DNA of 64,000 nt from Microvirga tunisiensis (lineage in GTDB: Bacteria; Pseudomonadota; Alphaproteobacteria; Rhizobiales; Beijerinckiaceae), in contig NZ_VOSK01000012.1 of the NCBI RefSeq assembly GCF_009296175.1, positions 1 through 64,000 of the forward strand. Reading direction: 5' to 3'. The notes under the pieces were generated by a model. The model saw nothing but the letters and a program-made list of their open reading frames with translations, ran no database searches and was not told the DNA's origin. Made by a program: the position numbers and the translations under genes. Positions 8,315-17,134 of the stretch are shown piece after piece. Position 1 is the first letter of the stretch, and each line of letters begins with the position of its first letter.

Positions 8315-9405
8315 GCCACGCTCCTTTCATGCTTCTGGGAGGCCTCCTCGCGCAGGATAACATCCACCTCGGCACCACGGCGGGTATAGGTATGCTCGGC
8401 CATGATGCGCGCCCGAGCGGCCTCGCCGATAGCGCGAGCTCGCTCCGGTGTCAGGGCCTCGACATGGTCGGCCACGTCCTTGCCGTCGCGCGCCACCAGA
8501 ACCTCCTCTCCATCCTTCAGGAAGATTTCCAGCCCGACCCAGGCATCGGTGATCAGGCATGCACCGGCTCCCGCGGCCTCGAAGACGCGGGTTGCGGGTG
8601 AGTAGCCCGTACTCGCCATCGAATCACGGGCAATGTTGAGAACGGCCAGCGGGCTCGTGTTGAAAGCGTTATGATCACGCGTATAGACATGGCCGATATG
8701 GCGTACGTTCGACGGCATATCTTTTGTTTCCCAGCCATTGCCTCCGATCAGGAAGCTGCGATCCGGCAGACGCGCAGCTGGTTCCAGGAAGAACTGCTCC
8801 ACGCGCGCCTCACGATCGGGCAGGCGATTGCCGAGGAAGGACAGATCCACCTTGAAGCGTTCATCTGCTGGGACCGGATGATGGGTTATCGGATCGCAGG
8901 CATTGTAGATCGGGATGCAACGGCGGGCGCCGAAACCCTCATAGGATTCGATCACCGGCGGACCGCCGCCATAGGTGAGCACAAGATCGAGAGCCGGCAT
9001 CGTGCGATGAAGCGGATGGTCGGGGCTTTCGCGCATTTCGGCCAGGGTTGCAGGTGCATCCACGTCCCAGAAGATGCGGATGGCATCGGGACGCGAGGCA
9101 GCGACGATCCCTTCCAGCAGTTCGCTATCGAATACACCGACACCGGAGGCCTTCACCACCACATCGGCTTTTGCTGCCTCGGCCACAACACCGCGCATGG
9201 CCTCTGCCGTCGCGGGGTAGACCTTCACCTCCGCCCAATCCGGTTGCTCGATGTCCCGGTGCTTCTGGCGATCGAAAGCATCGGGTTCATAGAAAGTGAT
9301 GCTGTAGCCGCGCCGAGCGAGATCGCTGAGGAGACCGCGATAGTAGGTAGCAGCCCCATTCCAATACGAGGACAGAAGGCTGGAGCCGTAGAAGGCGATC
9401 TTCAT
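8311..9405 (-). CDS. CgeB-like GT-B glycosyltransferase (paralogue B)
   Basis: 364 residues from ATG 9405, which overlaps the upstream gene's stop by four bases; a longer open frame to 9639 merely runs antiphase inside that gene. The N-terminus (IAFYGSSLLSSYWNGAATYY) aligns with the SSSWGNGHA motif of its neighbours, and the C-terminus carries SPATRVFEAAGAGACLITD. IRIFWDVDAPATLAEM corresponds to the YDIDTPVTLAKL motif of paralogue A. It is a predicted cytosolic sugar transferase in a chain of tightly overlapping genes, probably making successive linkages of one glycan. Confidence 0.84.
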   Translation of the reverse strand: MKIAFYGSSLLSSYWNGAATYYRGLLSDLARRGYSITFYEPDAFDRQKHRDIEQPDWAEVKVYPATAEAMRGVVAEAAKADVVVKASGVGVFDSELLEGIVAASRPDAIRIFWDVDAPATLAEMRESPDHPLHRTMPALDLVLTYGGGPPVIESYEGFGARRCIPIYNACDPITHHPVPADERFKVDLSFLGNRLPDREARVEQFFLEPAARLPDRSFLIGGNGWETKDMPSNVRHIGHVYTRDHNAFNTSPLAVLNIARDSMASTGYSPATRVFEAAGAGACLITDAWVGLEIFLKDGEEVLVARDGKDVADHVEALTPERARAIGEAARARIMAEHTYTRRGAEVDVILREEASQKHERSVA

Positions 9406-10514
9406 GCGGGTATCTCCATCGGCGTCGAGGCGCCGTGATTTGCAAGAATGACGAGGAGTTGATCGGCCCGATGAGCACAGGAATGACGGCTCTGGATAGC
9501 CTTGAGTCCATTCTCTATCAACGCGCTGCGCAGATTGGGATCGTTGAGAACCGCTTTCATGTGGCGCTCCATCTGCACCTCGTCCTGGGCAACCAGATAA
9601 TCCGTCCCGGGACTGAACAAGCCTTCTGAATCGCTCCACGGTGCGGAGATCAGCGGGATGCCGCAGGCGAGAGCTTCAAATACCCTGATGGTGGGAATAC
9701 CCGGGAGTATGTCGACATAAAACCGCCGCGGCACATGCACAGTCGCCAGATGTCTTGCAAAAACCTCAGGTGCACGAGCGTTCGGCAGCCAGCCACGATA
9801 GGTCACACCATAGCGGGCGAGTGTTTCAAGAGCATCTTCCGGGTAACGGACACCATAGATATCAAGAGGCAGACCGACGGTCTGCGCAGGGCGGAAGAGG
9901 AAGCTTTCCAGTTCCACACCGCGCTCGTCGTCGCCCCAGTTGCCGATCCACACCACGCCCTTCCGTTCTGTCTCCTGCGCAGGAGGGTGAAAGAGCCGGG
10001 TATCGGCGGCCTCGTGCCAAACATGGACGCGCTCGCCCCAGCCCCAACGGCGGTATACCTCCGCGAGCGCTTCGCCAAAGGCGAGGACGCCGTCATAGCC
10101 GTTGAGATCGAACTGGCGGATGGCGTTGGGATCGCTCACCGCCCTGTGGTGCGTGTCGTGGAAGAGGAGCCTGAACCGGCCGCCCTGCCGCCGCACCTTC
10201 CCGATGGCAGCAACCAACCAGGGATCGCTCCATTCGTGCACGATGACCACGTCGGCATCGGCAAGCACTTCTTCGAGATCGAGGTCGGGATCAAAGACTG
10301 TCGAGGACAATTCAGGGTAAAGGCTGCGATAAGCGTCGAGTCCTGCCTCTCCGTGATCCTTCAGGAGGTTCTCCAGGCTCCAGGCTCCCCGCGGCTCATA
10401 GGCGATGACTGCATGTCCACGGTGAGCGAGTTCACGCAGAACTCCACGCAGGAAATGCGCGTTCCCATGGTTCCAGCATGAGGCAAGGGAATGCGTGAAA
10501 TAGATAAACTTCAT
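9402..10514 (-). CDS. CgeB-like GT-B glycosyltransferase (paralogue C)
   Basis: 370 residues beginning MKFIYFTHSLASCWNHGNAH, a diverged form of the N-terminal signature of the two downstream transferases. The C-terminal half has PTIRVFEALACGIPLISAPW, the usual donor-binding segment. It lacks the YDIDTPVT-like motif; instead LLFHDTHHRAVS sits at about that place, so its acceptor or donor may differ. It overlaps both neighbours by four bases (ATGA), so the glycosyltransferases from 11644 down to 7205 form one coupled unit. Confidence 0.83.
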   Translation of the reverse strand: MKFIYFTHSLASCWNHGNAHFLRGVLRELAHRGHAVIAYEPRGAWSLENLLKDHGEAGLDAYRSLYPELSSTVFDPDLDLEEVLADADVVIVHEWSDPWLVAAIGKVRRQGGRFRLLFHDTHHRAVSDPNAIRQFDLNGYDGVLAFGEALAEVYRRWGWGERVHVWHEAADTRLFHPPAQETERKGVVWIGNWGDDERGVELESFLFRPAQTVGLPLDIYGVRYPEDALETLARYGVTYRGWLPNARAPEVFARHLATVHVPRRFYVDILPGIPTIRVFEALACGIPLISAPWSDSEGLFSPGTDYLVAQDEVQMERHMKAVLNDPNLRSALIENGLKAIQSRHSCAHRADQLLVILANHGASTPMEIPA

Positions 10515-11644
10515 GCCGCAGCTCCCTCAGGGGAGGACATCAGAGATCTCTGACACAGGACCGAATGGTAGGTGTTCAGAACACCCGCGCTCATGGCATC
10601 GACAGTGTAGGCATCAGCCCGTTCTCGGGCAGCGCGTCCCAGAGCCGCGCGGCCTTCAGGATCCTGCAAAAGGTGGTCGATCACTTCAACAGTTGCACTC
10701 TCATCGCTCGGATCAACGAAGAGTGCGGCACCCTCCCACAGTTCACGGAAAGTTGGAATGTCAGACAGGACCAGGGCACATTCCATCTGAGCGGCTTCCA
10801 GCACCGCGAGACCGAAGGGTTCATAACGAGCCATCGAGATGAAGATCGGCCTTGCGCTCAGATGCTGCGCAATCTCCGCGTCGCTTAACCGACCAAGCAC
10901 TTTGGCGTGGGCAGCCTCAACATGCGTACCGTTTGGCCCTTCAAGAGACCCGGCGGCGAGAACCGGAACAGTGAGGTGAGATGCGACTCGATCAATGACT
11001 GCGAAATTCTTGCCTTCGTCCCAGAGGCGCCCAGCCGTGAAGATGATATGTTCATCGGGTACGCTTCTGCCCACCGGCATAGAACGTCTGCCATTACTGA
11101 CGACTGTGGGTGTCTGCGCAAGACCGTATGCCTGAGCCGTAGCTTGAGCGAATGCCAGCGTTGGCGCGAGGAGCCGGTCGGAAGAGCCATACCCTTTCGC
11201 GACGAGCTCCGTCCGCCAGGCGAATTCTTCTGGCAGCGATCCGCCTTTGACTGCCTGCCACCAGGTTGCGACGCAGGAGTGACAGACCGCCACGACAGGA
11301 ACGTCGAACGGAGCATTGGCCGCCAGAGCTGGGGAATTGAGATGAAGAAGATCCGGTCGGATTTGCGCTGCAATATGGGCAATCGTTCGGCTGGTCTCCT
11401 CAACCTCGCATCGATTGCGAGCCGTCCAATCTAGTGGAAGACCAGTTAGGATAAGCTTTGCACCAGTGCTTTCGGCCATAGCTAGCTGATCTGCAGAGGG
11501 GGAAGGCCCCAGCACTGCGATTGTCGTCGTGACACTGTGCGCACGCAGACCCTCCGAGAGATCCAGCGCATATTGCCAGACCCCACCGACTGCATCTGCT
11601 GTCATAAGCACATGCAGATCTGTTTTCTCGTCAGGCCATGCCAT
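10511..11644 (-). CDS. GT4-type glycosyltransferase
   Basis: 377 residues, a classical GT-B retaining transferase: an acceptor-side N-terminal half with the glycine-rich entry ADAVGGVWQYALDLSEGL, and a donor side with FTAGRLWDEGKN (the usual G-R-x-x-x-x-K) and YEPFGLAVLEAAQM (E-x7-E). These are GT4 hallmarks. Unlike the three CgeB-like genes downstream, this one may add the first sugar to the acceptor. It lies 42 bases after the SDR gene at 11687 and overlaps the next gene by four bases. Confidence 0.86.
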   Translation of the reverse strand: MAWPDEKTDLHVLMTADAVGGVWQYALDLSEGLRAHSVTTTIAVLGPSPSADQLAMAESTGAKLILTGLPLDWTARNRCEVEETSRTIAHIAAQIRPDLLHLNSPALAANAPFDVPVVAVCHSCVATWWQAVKGGSLPEEFAWRTELVAKGYGSSDRLLAPTLAFAQATAQAYGLAQTPTVVSNGRRSMPVGRSVPDEHIIFTAGRLWDEGKNFAVIDRVASHLTVPVLAAGSLEGPNGTHVEAAHAKVLGRLSDAEIAQHLSARPIFISMARYEPFGLAVLEAAQMECALVLSDIPTFRELWEGAALFVDPSDESATVEVIDHLLQDPEGRAALGRAARERADAYTVDAMSAGVLNTYHSVLCQRSLMSSPEGAAA

Positions 11645-11686
11645 GGTTGCTCTCGATGTTACGCAACTTGAAAACGGAATGGGCCC

Positions 11687-12805
11687 TCATGACAGAGCCT
11701 CTGCATTCTGCAGGCTAGAAGGCGACGAACTCAGACGCGCGAGGCCCCTCTCCTCCTGCAGCCATTCCGCCAGCGTTGCCACACCCTTGAGCCACGAAAT
11801 CGGCTGCTTCAGCCCGAGCTCCTGAGTCGCGAGGCGGGTATCGGAGACGTAATAGCGCTGATCGCCGGCGCGCCAATCGGCATAGATCGTCTCGACTGGA
11901 TGGCCGATGACATTTTCAATATGGGTGATGAGCTGACGGAGACTGATGGCATTTGCCGGGCCGCCGCCAAGGTTGAAGGCCCGCCCCTGAACTGCCTCGA
12001 TAAGTTTCCATGCGGAAGCATAAGCAGCGACGGCATCGGAAATATCGAGCACATCGCGGACCTGACAGCCATCGCCGTAGATGGTAATCGGCTCGCCCTG
12101 AAGAGCTCGGATCAGGAAATGAGCCACCCAGCCCTGATCCTCGGTTCCCATTTGTCGCTGACCATAGATGCAACTCATCCGCATGACGCAGGTCGGAAGC
12201 CCAAAGGAACGGGCATAATCCAGAACATATTGATCCGCCGCTCCCTTCGAGCAGCCATAGGGTGTGTGGAAGTCGAGAGGCCGATTTTCGCCAATTCCCG
12301 TATTCCTGATTGCAGGGTCACGGGGTTTGTAGGCATCGTTCGTTTTCTCCAACTCCACATCCCCAAGGTCCCCATAGACCTTGTTCGTGGAGGCAAAGAT
12401 CAACGGCACCCTCTCGCCACGCTGTCTGAGCGCATCGAGCATATTCAGGGTGCCGCGAATATTGATCTCGAAGTCCTCGCGGGGATCAATAAGGCTGGTC
12501 GTTACCGCAACCTGAGCCGCCATGTGAAACACGGCCTGCGCTTCGCAGGCGGCATCGGCGACAGACGTCTCATCGCGGATATCACCGATCACAGTGGAGA
12601 TCTTGCTCGGATGCCGTTTCTTGAGCCATTCGAGGTTGCGGTCGACGCCGGATCGGGCCAAGGCGTCATAGATCAGAACATCGTGTCCCTCGCTGGCAAA
12701 ATGGTCGGCGAGATTGGAACCAATGAAGCCAGCGCCACCTGTCACCAGAACGGGTCGATGGCGAAGTACGGCTGGCGCAGCAGCCGATGTGTCTGATGCT
12801 TTCAT
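11687..12805 (-). CDS. NAD-dependent sugar epimerase (CDP-paratose 2-epimerase-like SDR)
   Basis: 372 residues, an extended SDR with GGAGFIGSN near residue 23, FASTNKVYGDL, and a YGCSK motif giving the catalytic Y-x3-K. STNKVYGD followed by a long insertion before PYGCSKGAADQY is typical of the CDP-paratose/CDP-tyvelose 2-epimerase branch, though UDP-sugar epimerases are not excluded. It should use bound NAD to epimerise a nucleotide sugar in the cytosol. Start and stop overlap the neighbouring SDR by four bases, making this the second gene of the leftward operon. Confidence 0.82.
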   Translation of the reverse strand: MKASDTSAAAPAVLRHRPVLVTGGAGFIGSNLADHFASEGHDVLIYDALARSGVDRNLEWLKKRHPSKISTVIGDIRDETSVADAACEAQAVFHMAAQVAVTTSLIDPREDFEINIRGTLNMLDALRQRGERVPLIFASTNKVYGDLGDVELEKTNDAYKPRDPAIRNTGIGENRPLDFHTPYGCSKGAADQYVLDYARSFGLPTCVMRMSCIYGQRQMGTEDQGWVAHFLIRALQGEPITIYGDGCQVRDVLDISDAVAAYASAWKLIEAVQGRAFNLGGGPANAISLRQLITHIENVIGHPVETIYADWRAGDQRYYVSDTRLATQELGLKQPISWLKGVATLAEWLQEERGLARLSSSPSSLQNAEALS

Positions 12806-13914
12806 GCCACCAAACCTCGTGCTTCCAGCTCCCTTCGGGCTTCGTTAACGAGATCCTTGGCTTCCTGCTTGGCTACCCATTCGGCAAGTTCCGCCAAGCC
12901 TTCCGCGAAGTCTTTTCCTGGCTGATAGCTCAATTCCTGCTGGATCTTGCTGATGTCGGCGATGCAATGGCGAATGTCACCAATGCGTGCCTTGCCGGCA
13001 ATCTCCGGCGCCATCGGCCGATTCATCGCCTGAGACAGGAGCTCCGCGACTTCGGAGACGGTACGGTCCTGCCCGCTTCCAACGTTGTAGACGCCGCCCG
13101 GCGCCTTTTCGTGCTCTAGCGCCAGAACAAATGCCTGCGCGACATCCTCCACATGAACGAAGTCGCGACGCTGTTGGCCGTCCTCGAAGATCATCGGCGG
13201 CTGGCCATTGTGGAGCCGCGACGCGAAGATGGCGAGAACGCCTGTATAGGGATTGGACAGAGCTTGTCCTGGTCCGTAGGCGTTCCAGAGCCGGAGCGCC
13301 ACACCCTCCATGCCATAAGCGGGGCACAGTGTCAGCGTCAGTCGCTCTTGAACGTATTTCGAGAGCGCGTAGACCGAGGCGAGCGCGGGCTTCTTCCACT
13401 CGGGCGTCGGCACCGGGATCAGAGAGCGCCCCTGTTCGTCCAATGGATCCCAAGGATCGCTCTCATTCGCGCGTGGCGTTCGAACAACATCCTCTCGGAT
13501 TCTCCCATCCGGATCCTTATAGAGGCCCTCGCCATAGATGCTCATGGACGAGGCGACAACCACCCGCTTCACCGGATTGTCGATGAGCTGCTGGAACAGC
13601 ACAGCTGTGCCGTAATCGTTGACGGACACGTAGCGGTCGACCGCATACATGCTCTGACCGACGCCAACCTCGGCTGCAAGGTGGACTACCTTCGTGGCCC
13701 CCTTGAGCGCCCGCAGGAGTGCTGCCTCATCGCGGACGTCCCCTACGACGACCTCGACGTCCGGACCGAGCCCGTCGGCCTGCGTCCTGTCACCGTGCAC
13801 CTGCTCGATGAGACTGTCGAGCACGCGCACCTTGTGTCCACGCTCCAAGCAGGCGCGCGCAACATAGCGCCCGATAAAACCTGCCCCGCCGGTAATAAGG
13901 ATCGTATCCGTCAC
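12802..13914 (-). CDS. NAD-dependent epimerase/dehydratase (UDP-glucose 4-epimerase-like), first gene of the leftward operon
   Basis: 370 residues from GTG 13914, chosen because GGAGA lies about 7 bases upstream and the protein then opens directly with the Rossmann strand (TILITGGAGFIGRYVA). The frame continues to 14370 but that part shows no homology to the fold. Other landmarks are ASSMSIYGEG, a catalytic YALSKY (Y-x3-K), LWNAYGPGQ and RDFVHVEDVAQAF. It is an extended SDR probably converting one UDP- or CDP-sugar into another. It leads the operon running to 6060 and is divergent from inositol-phosphate synthase. Confidence 0.83.
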   Translation of the reverse strand: MTDTILITGGAGFIGRYVARACLERGHKVRVLDSLIEQVHGDRTQADGLGPDVEVVVGDVRDEAALLRALKGATKVVHLAAEVGVGQSMYAVDRYVSVNDYGTAVLFQQLIDNPVKRVVVASSMSIYGEGLYKDPDGRIREDVVRTPRANESDPWDPLDEQGRSLIPVPTPEWKKPALASVYALSKYVQERLTLTLCPAYGMEGVALRLWNAYGPGQALSNPYTGVLAIFASRLHNGQPPMIFEDGQQRRDFVHVEDVAQAFVLALEHEKAPGGVYNVGSGQDRTVSEVAELLSQAMNRPMAPEIAGKARIGDIRHCIADISKIQQELSYQPGKDFAEGLAELAEWVAKQEAKDLVNEARRELEARGLVA

Positions 13915-14104
13915 AAGATGTCTCCAGATTGGCTTCTGGCCCAAGCGCCGATGAATCAGACAGGAGACGACAACCCATTCCGCAACCGGAAATGTGACGC
14001 AGAACATGCACATATTCCAGCTTAGGAGCAGGCATTTCAGCAGACCTCGCCAAACGAGGACTGCGCCATAGATCTCCCTCACAAGCTTGAGTTTGCGTTC
14101 AGGA

Positions 14105-14129
14105 AACTCCGAGGGATCATCTTTGTTCC
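14105..14129 (-). promoter_or_regulatory. possible EcfG-type promoter for the leftward glycan operon
   Basis: On the minus strand, GGAAC (14129-14125), 16 bases, then AGTT (14108-14105). This is one base off the CGTT consensus. It would give a leader of about 185 bases before GTG 13914. Taken alone the match is weak; a good site on the opposite strand nearby strengthens it. Confidence 0.33.
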
Positions 14130-14195
14130 TGACTTCGAAGCAGTAGTTTGGGCGCTCGGCTGTGAAGACAAGAGTCACAGGTGCGGAATCTGAGC

Positions 14196-14221
14196 GGAAC
14201 AACCAACCTTCTTCAAACGTT
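14196..14221 (+). promoter_or_regulatory. EcfG-type promoter for the inositol/glycan operon
   Basis: GGAAC at 14196-14200, exactly 17 bases, then CGTT at 14218-14221, a full match to the alphaproteobacterial general-stress consensus. Transcription would begin near 14228, about 100 bases before ATG 14327. Confidence 0.66.
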
Positions 14222-14326
14222 GAAGGCCAAGCTTTTTGGGAAAGTTCAGGTCGGATGCCTGCGGCCTGCCGGTGTCTTTTTGTCTGAAAAGAGAGCATCC
14301 GTCCGGCCATACATGGGAGATCCGTC

Positions 14327-15409
14327 ATGAGTTCGAGGAAGGTCCGCGTCGGGATCGTAGGCGTCGGCAATTGTGCCTCGTCCTTCGTGCAGGGCCTCTC
14401 CTACTACAAGGATGCGAAAGGCAACGAGCCGGTCCCTGGACTGATGAATGTTGAGCTCGGCGGATATCATATCAGTGACGTCGAAGTGTCTGCGGCCTTC
14501 GACGTGAATGCTTCAAAGGTGGGGTGCGATGTTGCCGAGGCAATCTTCGCGGAGCCTAACAATACGCAGCGGTTTGCCACAGTCCCGCAGAGTGGGATTA
14601 TCGTCAACCGGGGCAGGACACTTGACGGGCTTGGCAAGTATTTGCGCGAGACGATCGAGGAGTCGCCCGACGATGAGGCCGACGTCGCGGCGATTCTGCG
14701 GCAGTCAAAAACGGATGTCCTCGTCTCTTACCTTCCTGTCGGTTCACAGAAAGCCACCGAGTGGTATGCCGAGCGGGCGCTTGAGGCGGGATGCGCATTC
14801 GTGAACTGCATCCCGGTCTTCATTGCCTCAAATCCGGAATGGCGTAAGCGGTTTGAGGAGCGCGGGCTCCCCATCATCGGCGATGACATCAAGAGCCAGG
14901 TGGGCGCCACCATCGTTCACCGCGTACTCGCCAATCTCTTTCGTGAACGTGGCGTGCGACTCGATCGCACTTATCAGCTTAATTTCGGCGGCAATACCGA
15001 CTTCCAGAACATGCTGGAGCGCGAGCGCCTCGAGTCGAAGAAGATATCCAAAACGCAGGCCGTCTCAAGTCAGCTCGACATTCCCCTGCCCGCAAGCGAC
15101 ATCCATGTGGGGCCGAGCGATCACGTGCCGTGGCTCACCGATCGTAAATGGGCCTACATCCGGCTCGAAGGCACGACCTTCGGGGGCGTGCCGCTGAACA
15201 TGGAAGTGAAGCTCGAAGTCTGGGACTCCCCGAATTCCGCTGGCATCGTGATCGATGCAGTGCGCTGCGCGAAGCTCGCCATGGATCGTAAAATCGGAGG
15301 TGCACTCACTGGTCCGTCCAGCTACTTCATGAAGTCTCCGCCACAGCAATTCACCGATAACGAAGCCCGCGATAGAACCATCCGCTTCATCAACGGTGAT
15401 GAAGATTAG
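14327..15409 (+). CDS. ino1: inositol-3-phosphate synthase
   Basis: 360 residues of the short actinobacterial/archaeal type. It converts glucose 6-phosphate to 1D-myo-inositol 3-phosphate using bound NAD. Seen: Rossmann start [61 protein letters not shown] and [14 protein letters not shown], all signature blocks of the family; the catalytic lysines fall in the DDIKSQ and DRKIGGAL regions. Ribosome site GGGAGA precedes ATG. This is the first gene of the rightward operon under a good EcfG-type promoter. Inositol synthesis is uncommon in alphaproteobacteria, so the product probably feeds the neighbouring glycan or phospholipid chemistry. Confidence 0.93.
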   Translation: MSSRKVRVGIVGVGNCASSFVQGLSYYKDAKGNEPVPGLMNVELGGYHISDVEVSAAFDVNASKVGCDVAEAIFAEPNNTQRFATVPQSGIIVNRGRTLDGLGKYLRETIEESPDDEADVAAILRQSKTDVLVSYLPVGSQKATEWYAERALEAGCAFVNCIPVFIASNPEWRKRFEERGLPIIGDDIKSQVGATIVHRVLANLFRERGVRLDRTYQLNFGGNTDFQNMLERERLESKKISKTQAVSSQLDIPLPASDIHVGPSDHVPWLTDRKWAYIRLEGTTFGGVPLNMEVKLEVWDSPNSAGIVIDAVRCAKLAMDRKIGGALTGPSSYFMKSPPQQFTDNEARDRTIRFINGDED

Positions 15410-15426
15410 GGCGCAGGAGGGTCAAG

Positions 15427-16026
15427 GTGACCACCACGTTCTTTCTCGTGCGCCATGCAGCCCATGATCGGGTCGGCACTATTCTGTGCGGACGCATGGC
15501 GGGAGTGAATCTCGGCTCCGTCGGGAAAGTTCAAGCAGAACGCCTGGCTCAACGCTTTGCCAGCGAGAACGTGGCCTGCATTCGTACAAGTCCTCTTGAG
15601 CGGGCGCTGGAGACGGCACAGCCTATTGCATCCCGCCTCGGACAGCCTTTCCAGATTTGCGAGGCCATCAACGAAATCAATTTCGGCAGATGGTCCGGTA
15701 CGAGCTTCGACGCGCTGAGTCGGGATCCGCACTGGTCCTCGTGGAACAGCGCGCGCAGCACCAATCGTCCCCCTGAGGGCGAGACGATGCTGGAGGCGCA
15801 AGGACGCATTGTCGGAGCCATGGAACAATTGCGCAGCCTTTACGCTGAACGTTCGATCATCCTTGTGAGCCACGGCGATGTGATCAAGGCTGCCCTCCTT
15901 TACTATCTCGGCATGCCAATCGATGCCTATTGCCGCTTTGAGGTGGAGCCCGCCTCGATCTGCACTCTCGTCGTGGGCGGCTGGGGTTCCAAGGTTCTGC
16001 GGTTGAACGAAGTGGTGGCCGCATGA
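15427..16026 (+). CDS. histidine phosphatase superfamily protein
   Basis: 199 residues from GTG 15427 after a strong AGGAGGG site. The RHG-type motif is RHA (H10 nucleophile); the second catalytic histidine is H149 in LVSHGD, and RTSPLERALETA is the usual R-x-x-S-x-x-x-R-A-x-x-T-A block. Such enzymes dephosphorylate sugar phosphates and other small molecules. Lying between inositol-phosphate synthase and a glycosyltransferase, it could release free inositol or trim a pathway intermediate; that is inference. It overlaps the next gene by four bases (ATGA). Confidence 0.87.
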   Translation: MTTTFFLVRHAAHDRVGTILCGRMAGVNLGSVGKVQAERLAQRFASENVACIRTSPLERALETAQPIASRLGQPFQICEAINEINFGRWSGTSFDALSRDPHWSSWNSARSTNRPPEGETMLEAQGRIVGAMEQLRSLYAERSIILVSHGDVIKAALLYYLGMPIDAYCRFEVEPASICTLVVGGWGSKVLRLNEVVAA

Positions 16027-17132
16027 AGATCATCATATTCGGCCTGACCATCTCCTCATCTTGGGGCAACGGCCACGCGACCCTCTGGCGTGGCTTGTGT
16101 CGGGCGCTCGCGAAGCGGGGGCATAGGGTCGTGTTCTTCGAGAAGGACATGCCCTATTATGCGGCCAACCGGGACTTTTTCGAGCTTCCGGGCGGCGATC
16201 TCATTCTCTACCAGGATTGGGACGGCATTCGCCTCCAGGCTGAGATGGAGCTCAAGGATGCGGACGTGGCCATGGTGACGTCCTATTGCCCGGACGGCAT
16301 CGCCGCCGGCGATCTCCTGTTGACTGCACCACGCGCCACCCGCGTTTTCTACGATCTCGACACTCCGGTGACCTTCTCGCGTCTGGATGCAGGCGAGCCG
16401 ATCACCTACATCGGCCCTCATGGTCTTGGCAATTTCGACTTGGTCTTGAGTTACACGGGAGGCCAAGCTCTTGGGAAGCTACAGGCCGAGCTTGGGGCAA
16501 GACGCGTTGCTCCCCTTTACGGTCATGTGGACCCGGATGTGCATCGCCCGGTGCACATCATCCAGCATTACGTCTCCGATCTTACCTACCTCGGCACCTA
16601 TGCGGCGGATCGTCAGGATGCTCTGCAGCGTCTCTTCATCGATCCTGCCGCTCGCCGGCCGGATCAGCGCTTCCTGATCGGTGGGGCGCAGTATCCGGAC
16701 ACATTTCCCTGGCAGCCCAACATTCATTTCGTGCGGCATCTTCCTCCGCCAGAGCACCCCGCCTTCTTCTCGTCCTCACGCCTGACGCTCAATATCACGC
16801 GGCAGGCCATGGCGGAGATGGGCTGGTGCCCCTCCGGGCGCCTGTTCGAGGCAGCGGCTTGTGGTGTGCCCATTCTCTCGGATTGCTGGGAAGGCCTCGA
16901 TAGCTTCTTCGAGCCTGGCAAGGAGATCCTGATTGCGGGGAGGACGGAGGATGTGGTCGCAGCTCTCGACCTCACGGACACCGAGTTGAAGCGTATTGCC
17001 AAGGCAGCCCTGGAGAGGGCGCTCGAAGAGCATACGTCGGAGCGCAGGGCAATGGAGCTTGAGATCTTGCTCGAAGGCTCCAGTTCCCTCTCGCCCTCGA
17101 CCGGCGGCCGCGCCGCCATGATGGAGGCCTGA
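16023..17132 (+). CDS. CgeB-like GT-B glycosyltransferase (paralogue D)
   Basis: 369 residues. It opens IIIFGLTISSSWGNGHATLW and carries RVFYDLDTPVTFSRLDAGEP and PSGRLFEAAACGVPILSDCW. It is the same length as, and collinear with, the protein at 7205 in the leftward arm, so the two look like an old duplication split across the divergent operons. It is a predicted cytosolic transferase; donor and acceptor are unknown. It is coupled to the phosphatase gene upstream by a four-base overlap and followed after two bases by the nucleotidyltransferase. Confidence 0.86.
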   Translation: MKIIIFGLTISSSWGNGHATLWRGLCRALAKRGHRVVFFEKDMPYYAANRDFFELPGGDLILYQDWDGIRLQAEMELKDADVAMVTSYCPDGIAAGDLLLTAPRATRVFYDLDTPVTFSRLDAGEPITYIGPHGLGNFDLVLSYTGGQALGKLQAELGARRVAPLYGHVDPDVHRPVHIIQHYVSDLTYLGTYAADRQDALQRLFIDPAARRPDQRFLIGGAQYPDTFPWQPNIHFVRHLPPPEHPAFFSSSRLTLNITRQAMAEMGWCPSGRLFEAAACGVPILSDCWEGLDSFFEPGKEILIAGRTEDVVAALDLTDTELKRIAKAALERALEEHTSERRAMELEILLEGSSSLSPSTGGRAAMMEA

Positions 17133-17134
17133 TC

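Larger units (their letters stand above)
13915..14326. other. 412-base divergent control region of the glycan cluster
   Basis: No gene is convincing here. An open frame continues leftward from 14370 but lacks any recognisable domain. The region holds a good EcfG-type site for the rightward inositol operon (14196-14221), a weaker one for the leftward operon (14105-14129), and the ribosome site GGGAGA just before ATG 14327. Confidence 0.6.

Noticed and set aside
13915-14370. Open frame extending the first SDR gene of the leftward operon upstream by 152 codons
   Set aside because: The extra part shows no domain, includes the whole promoter region of both operons, and GTG 13914 has a good ribosome site.
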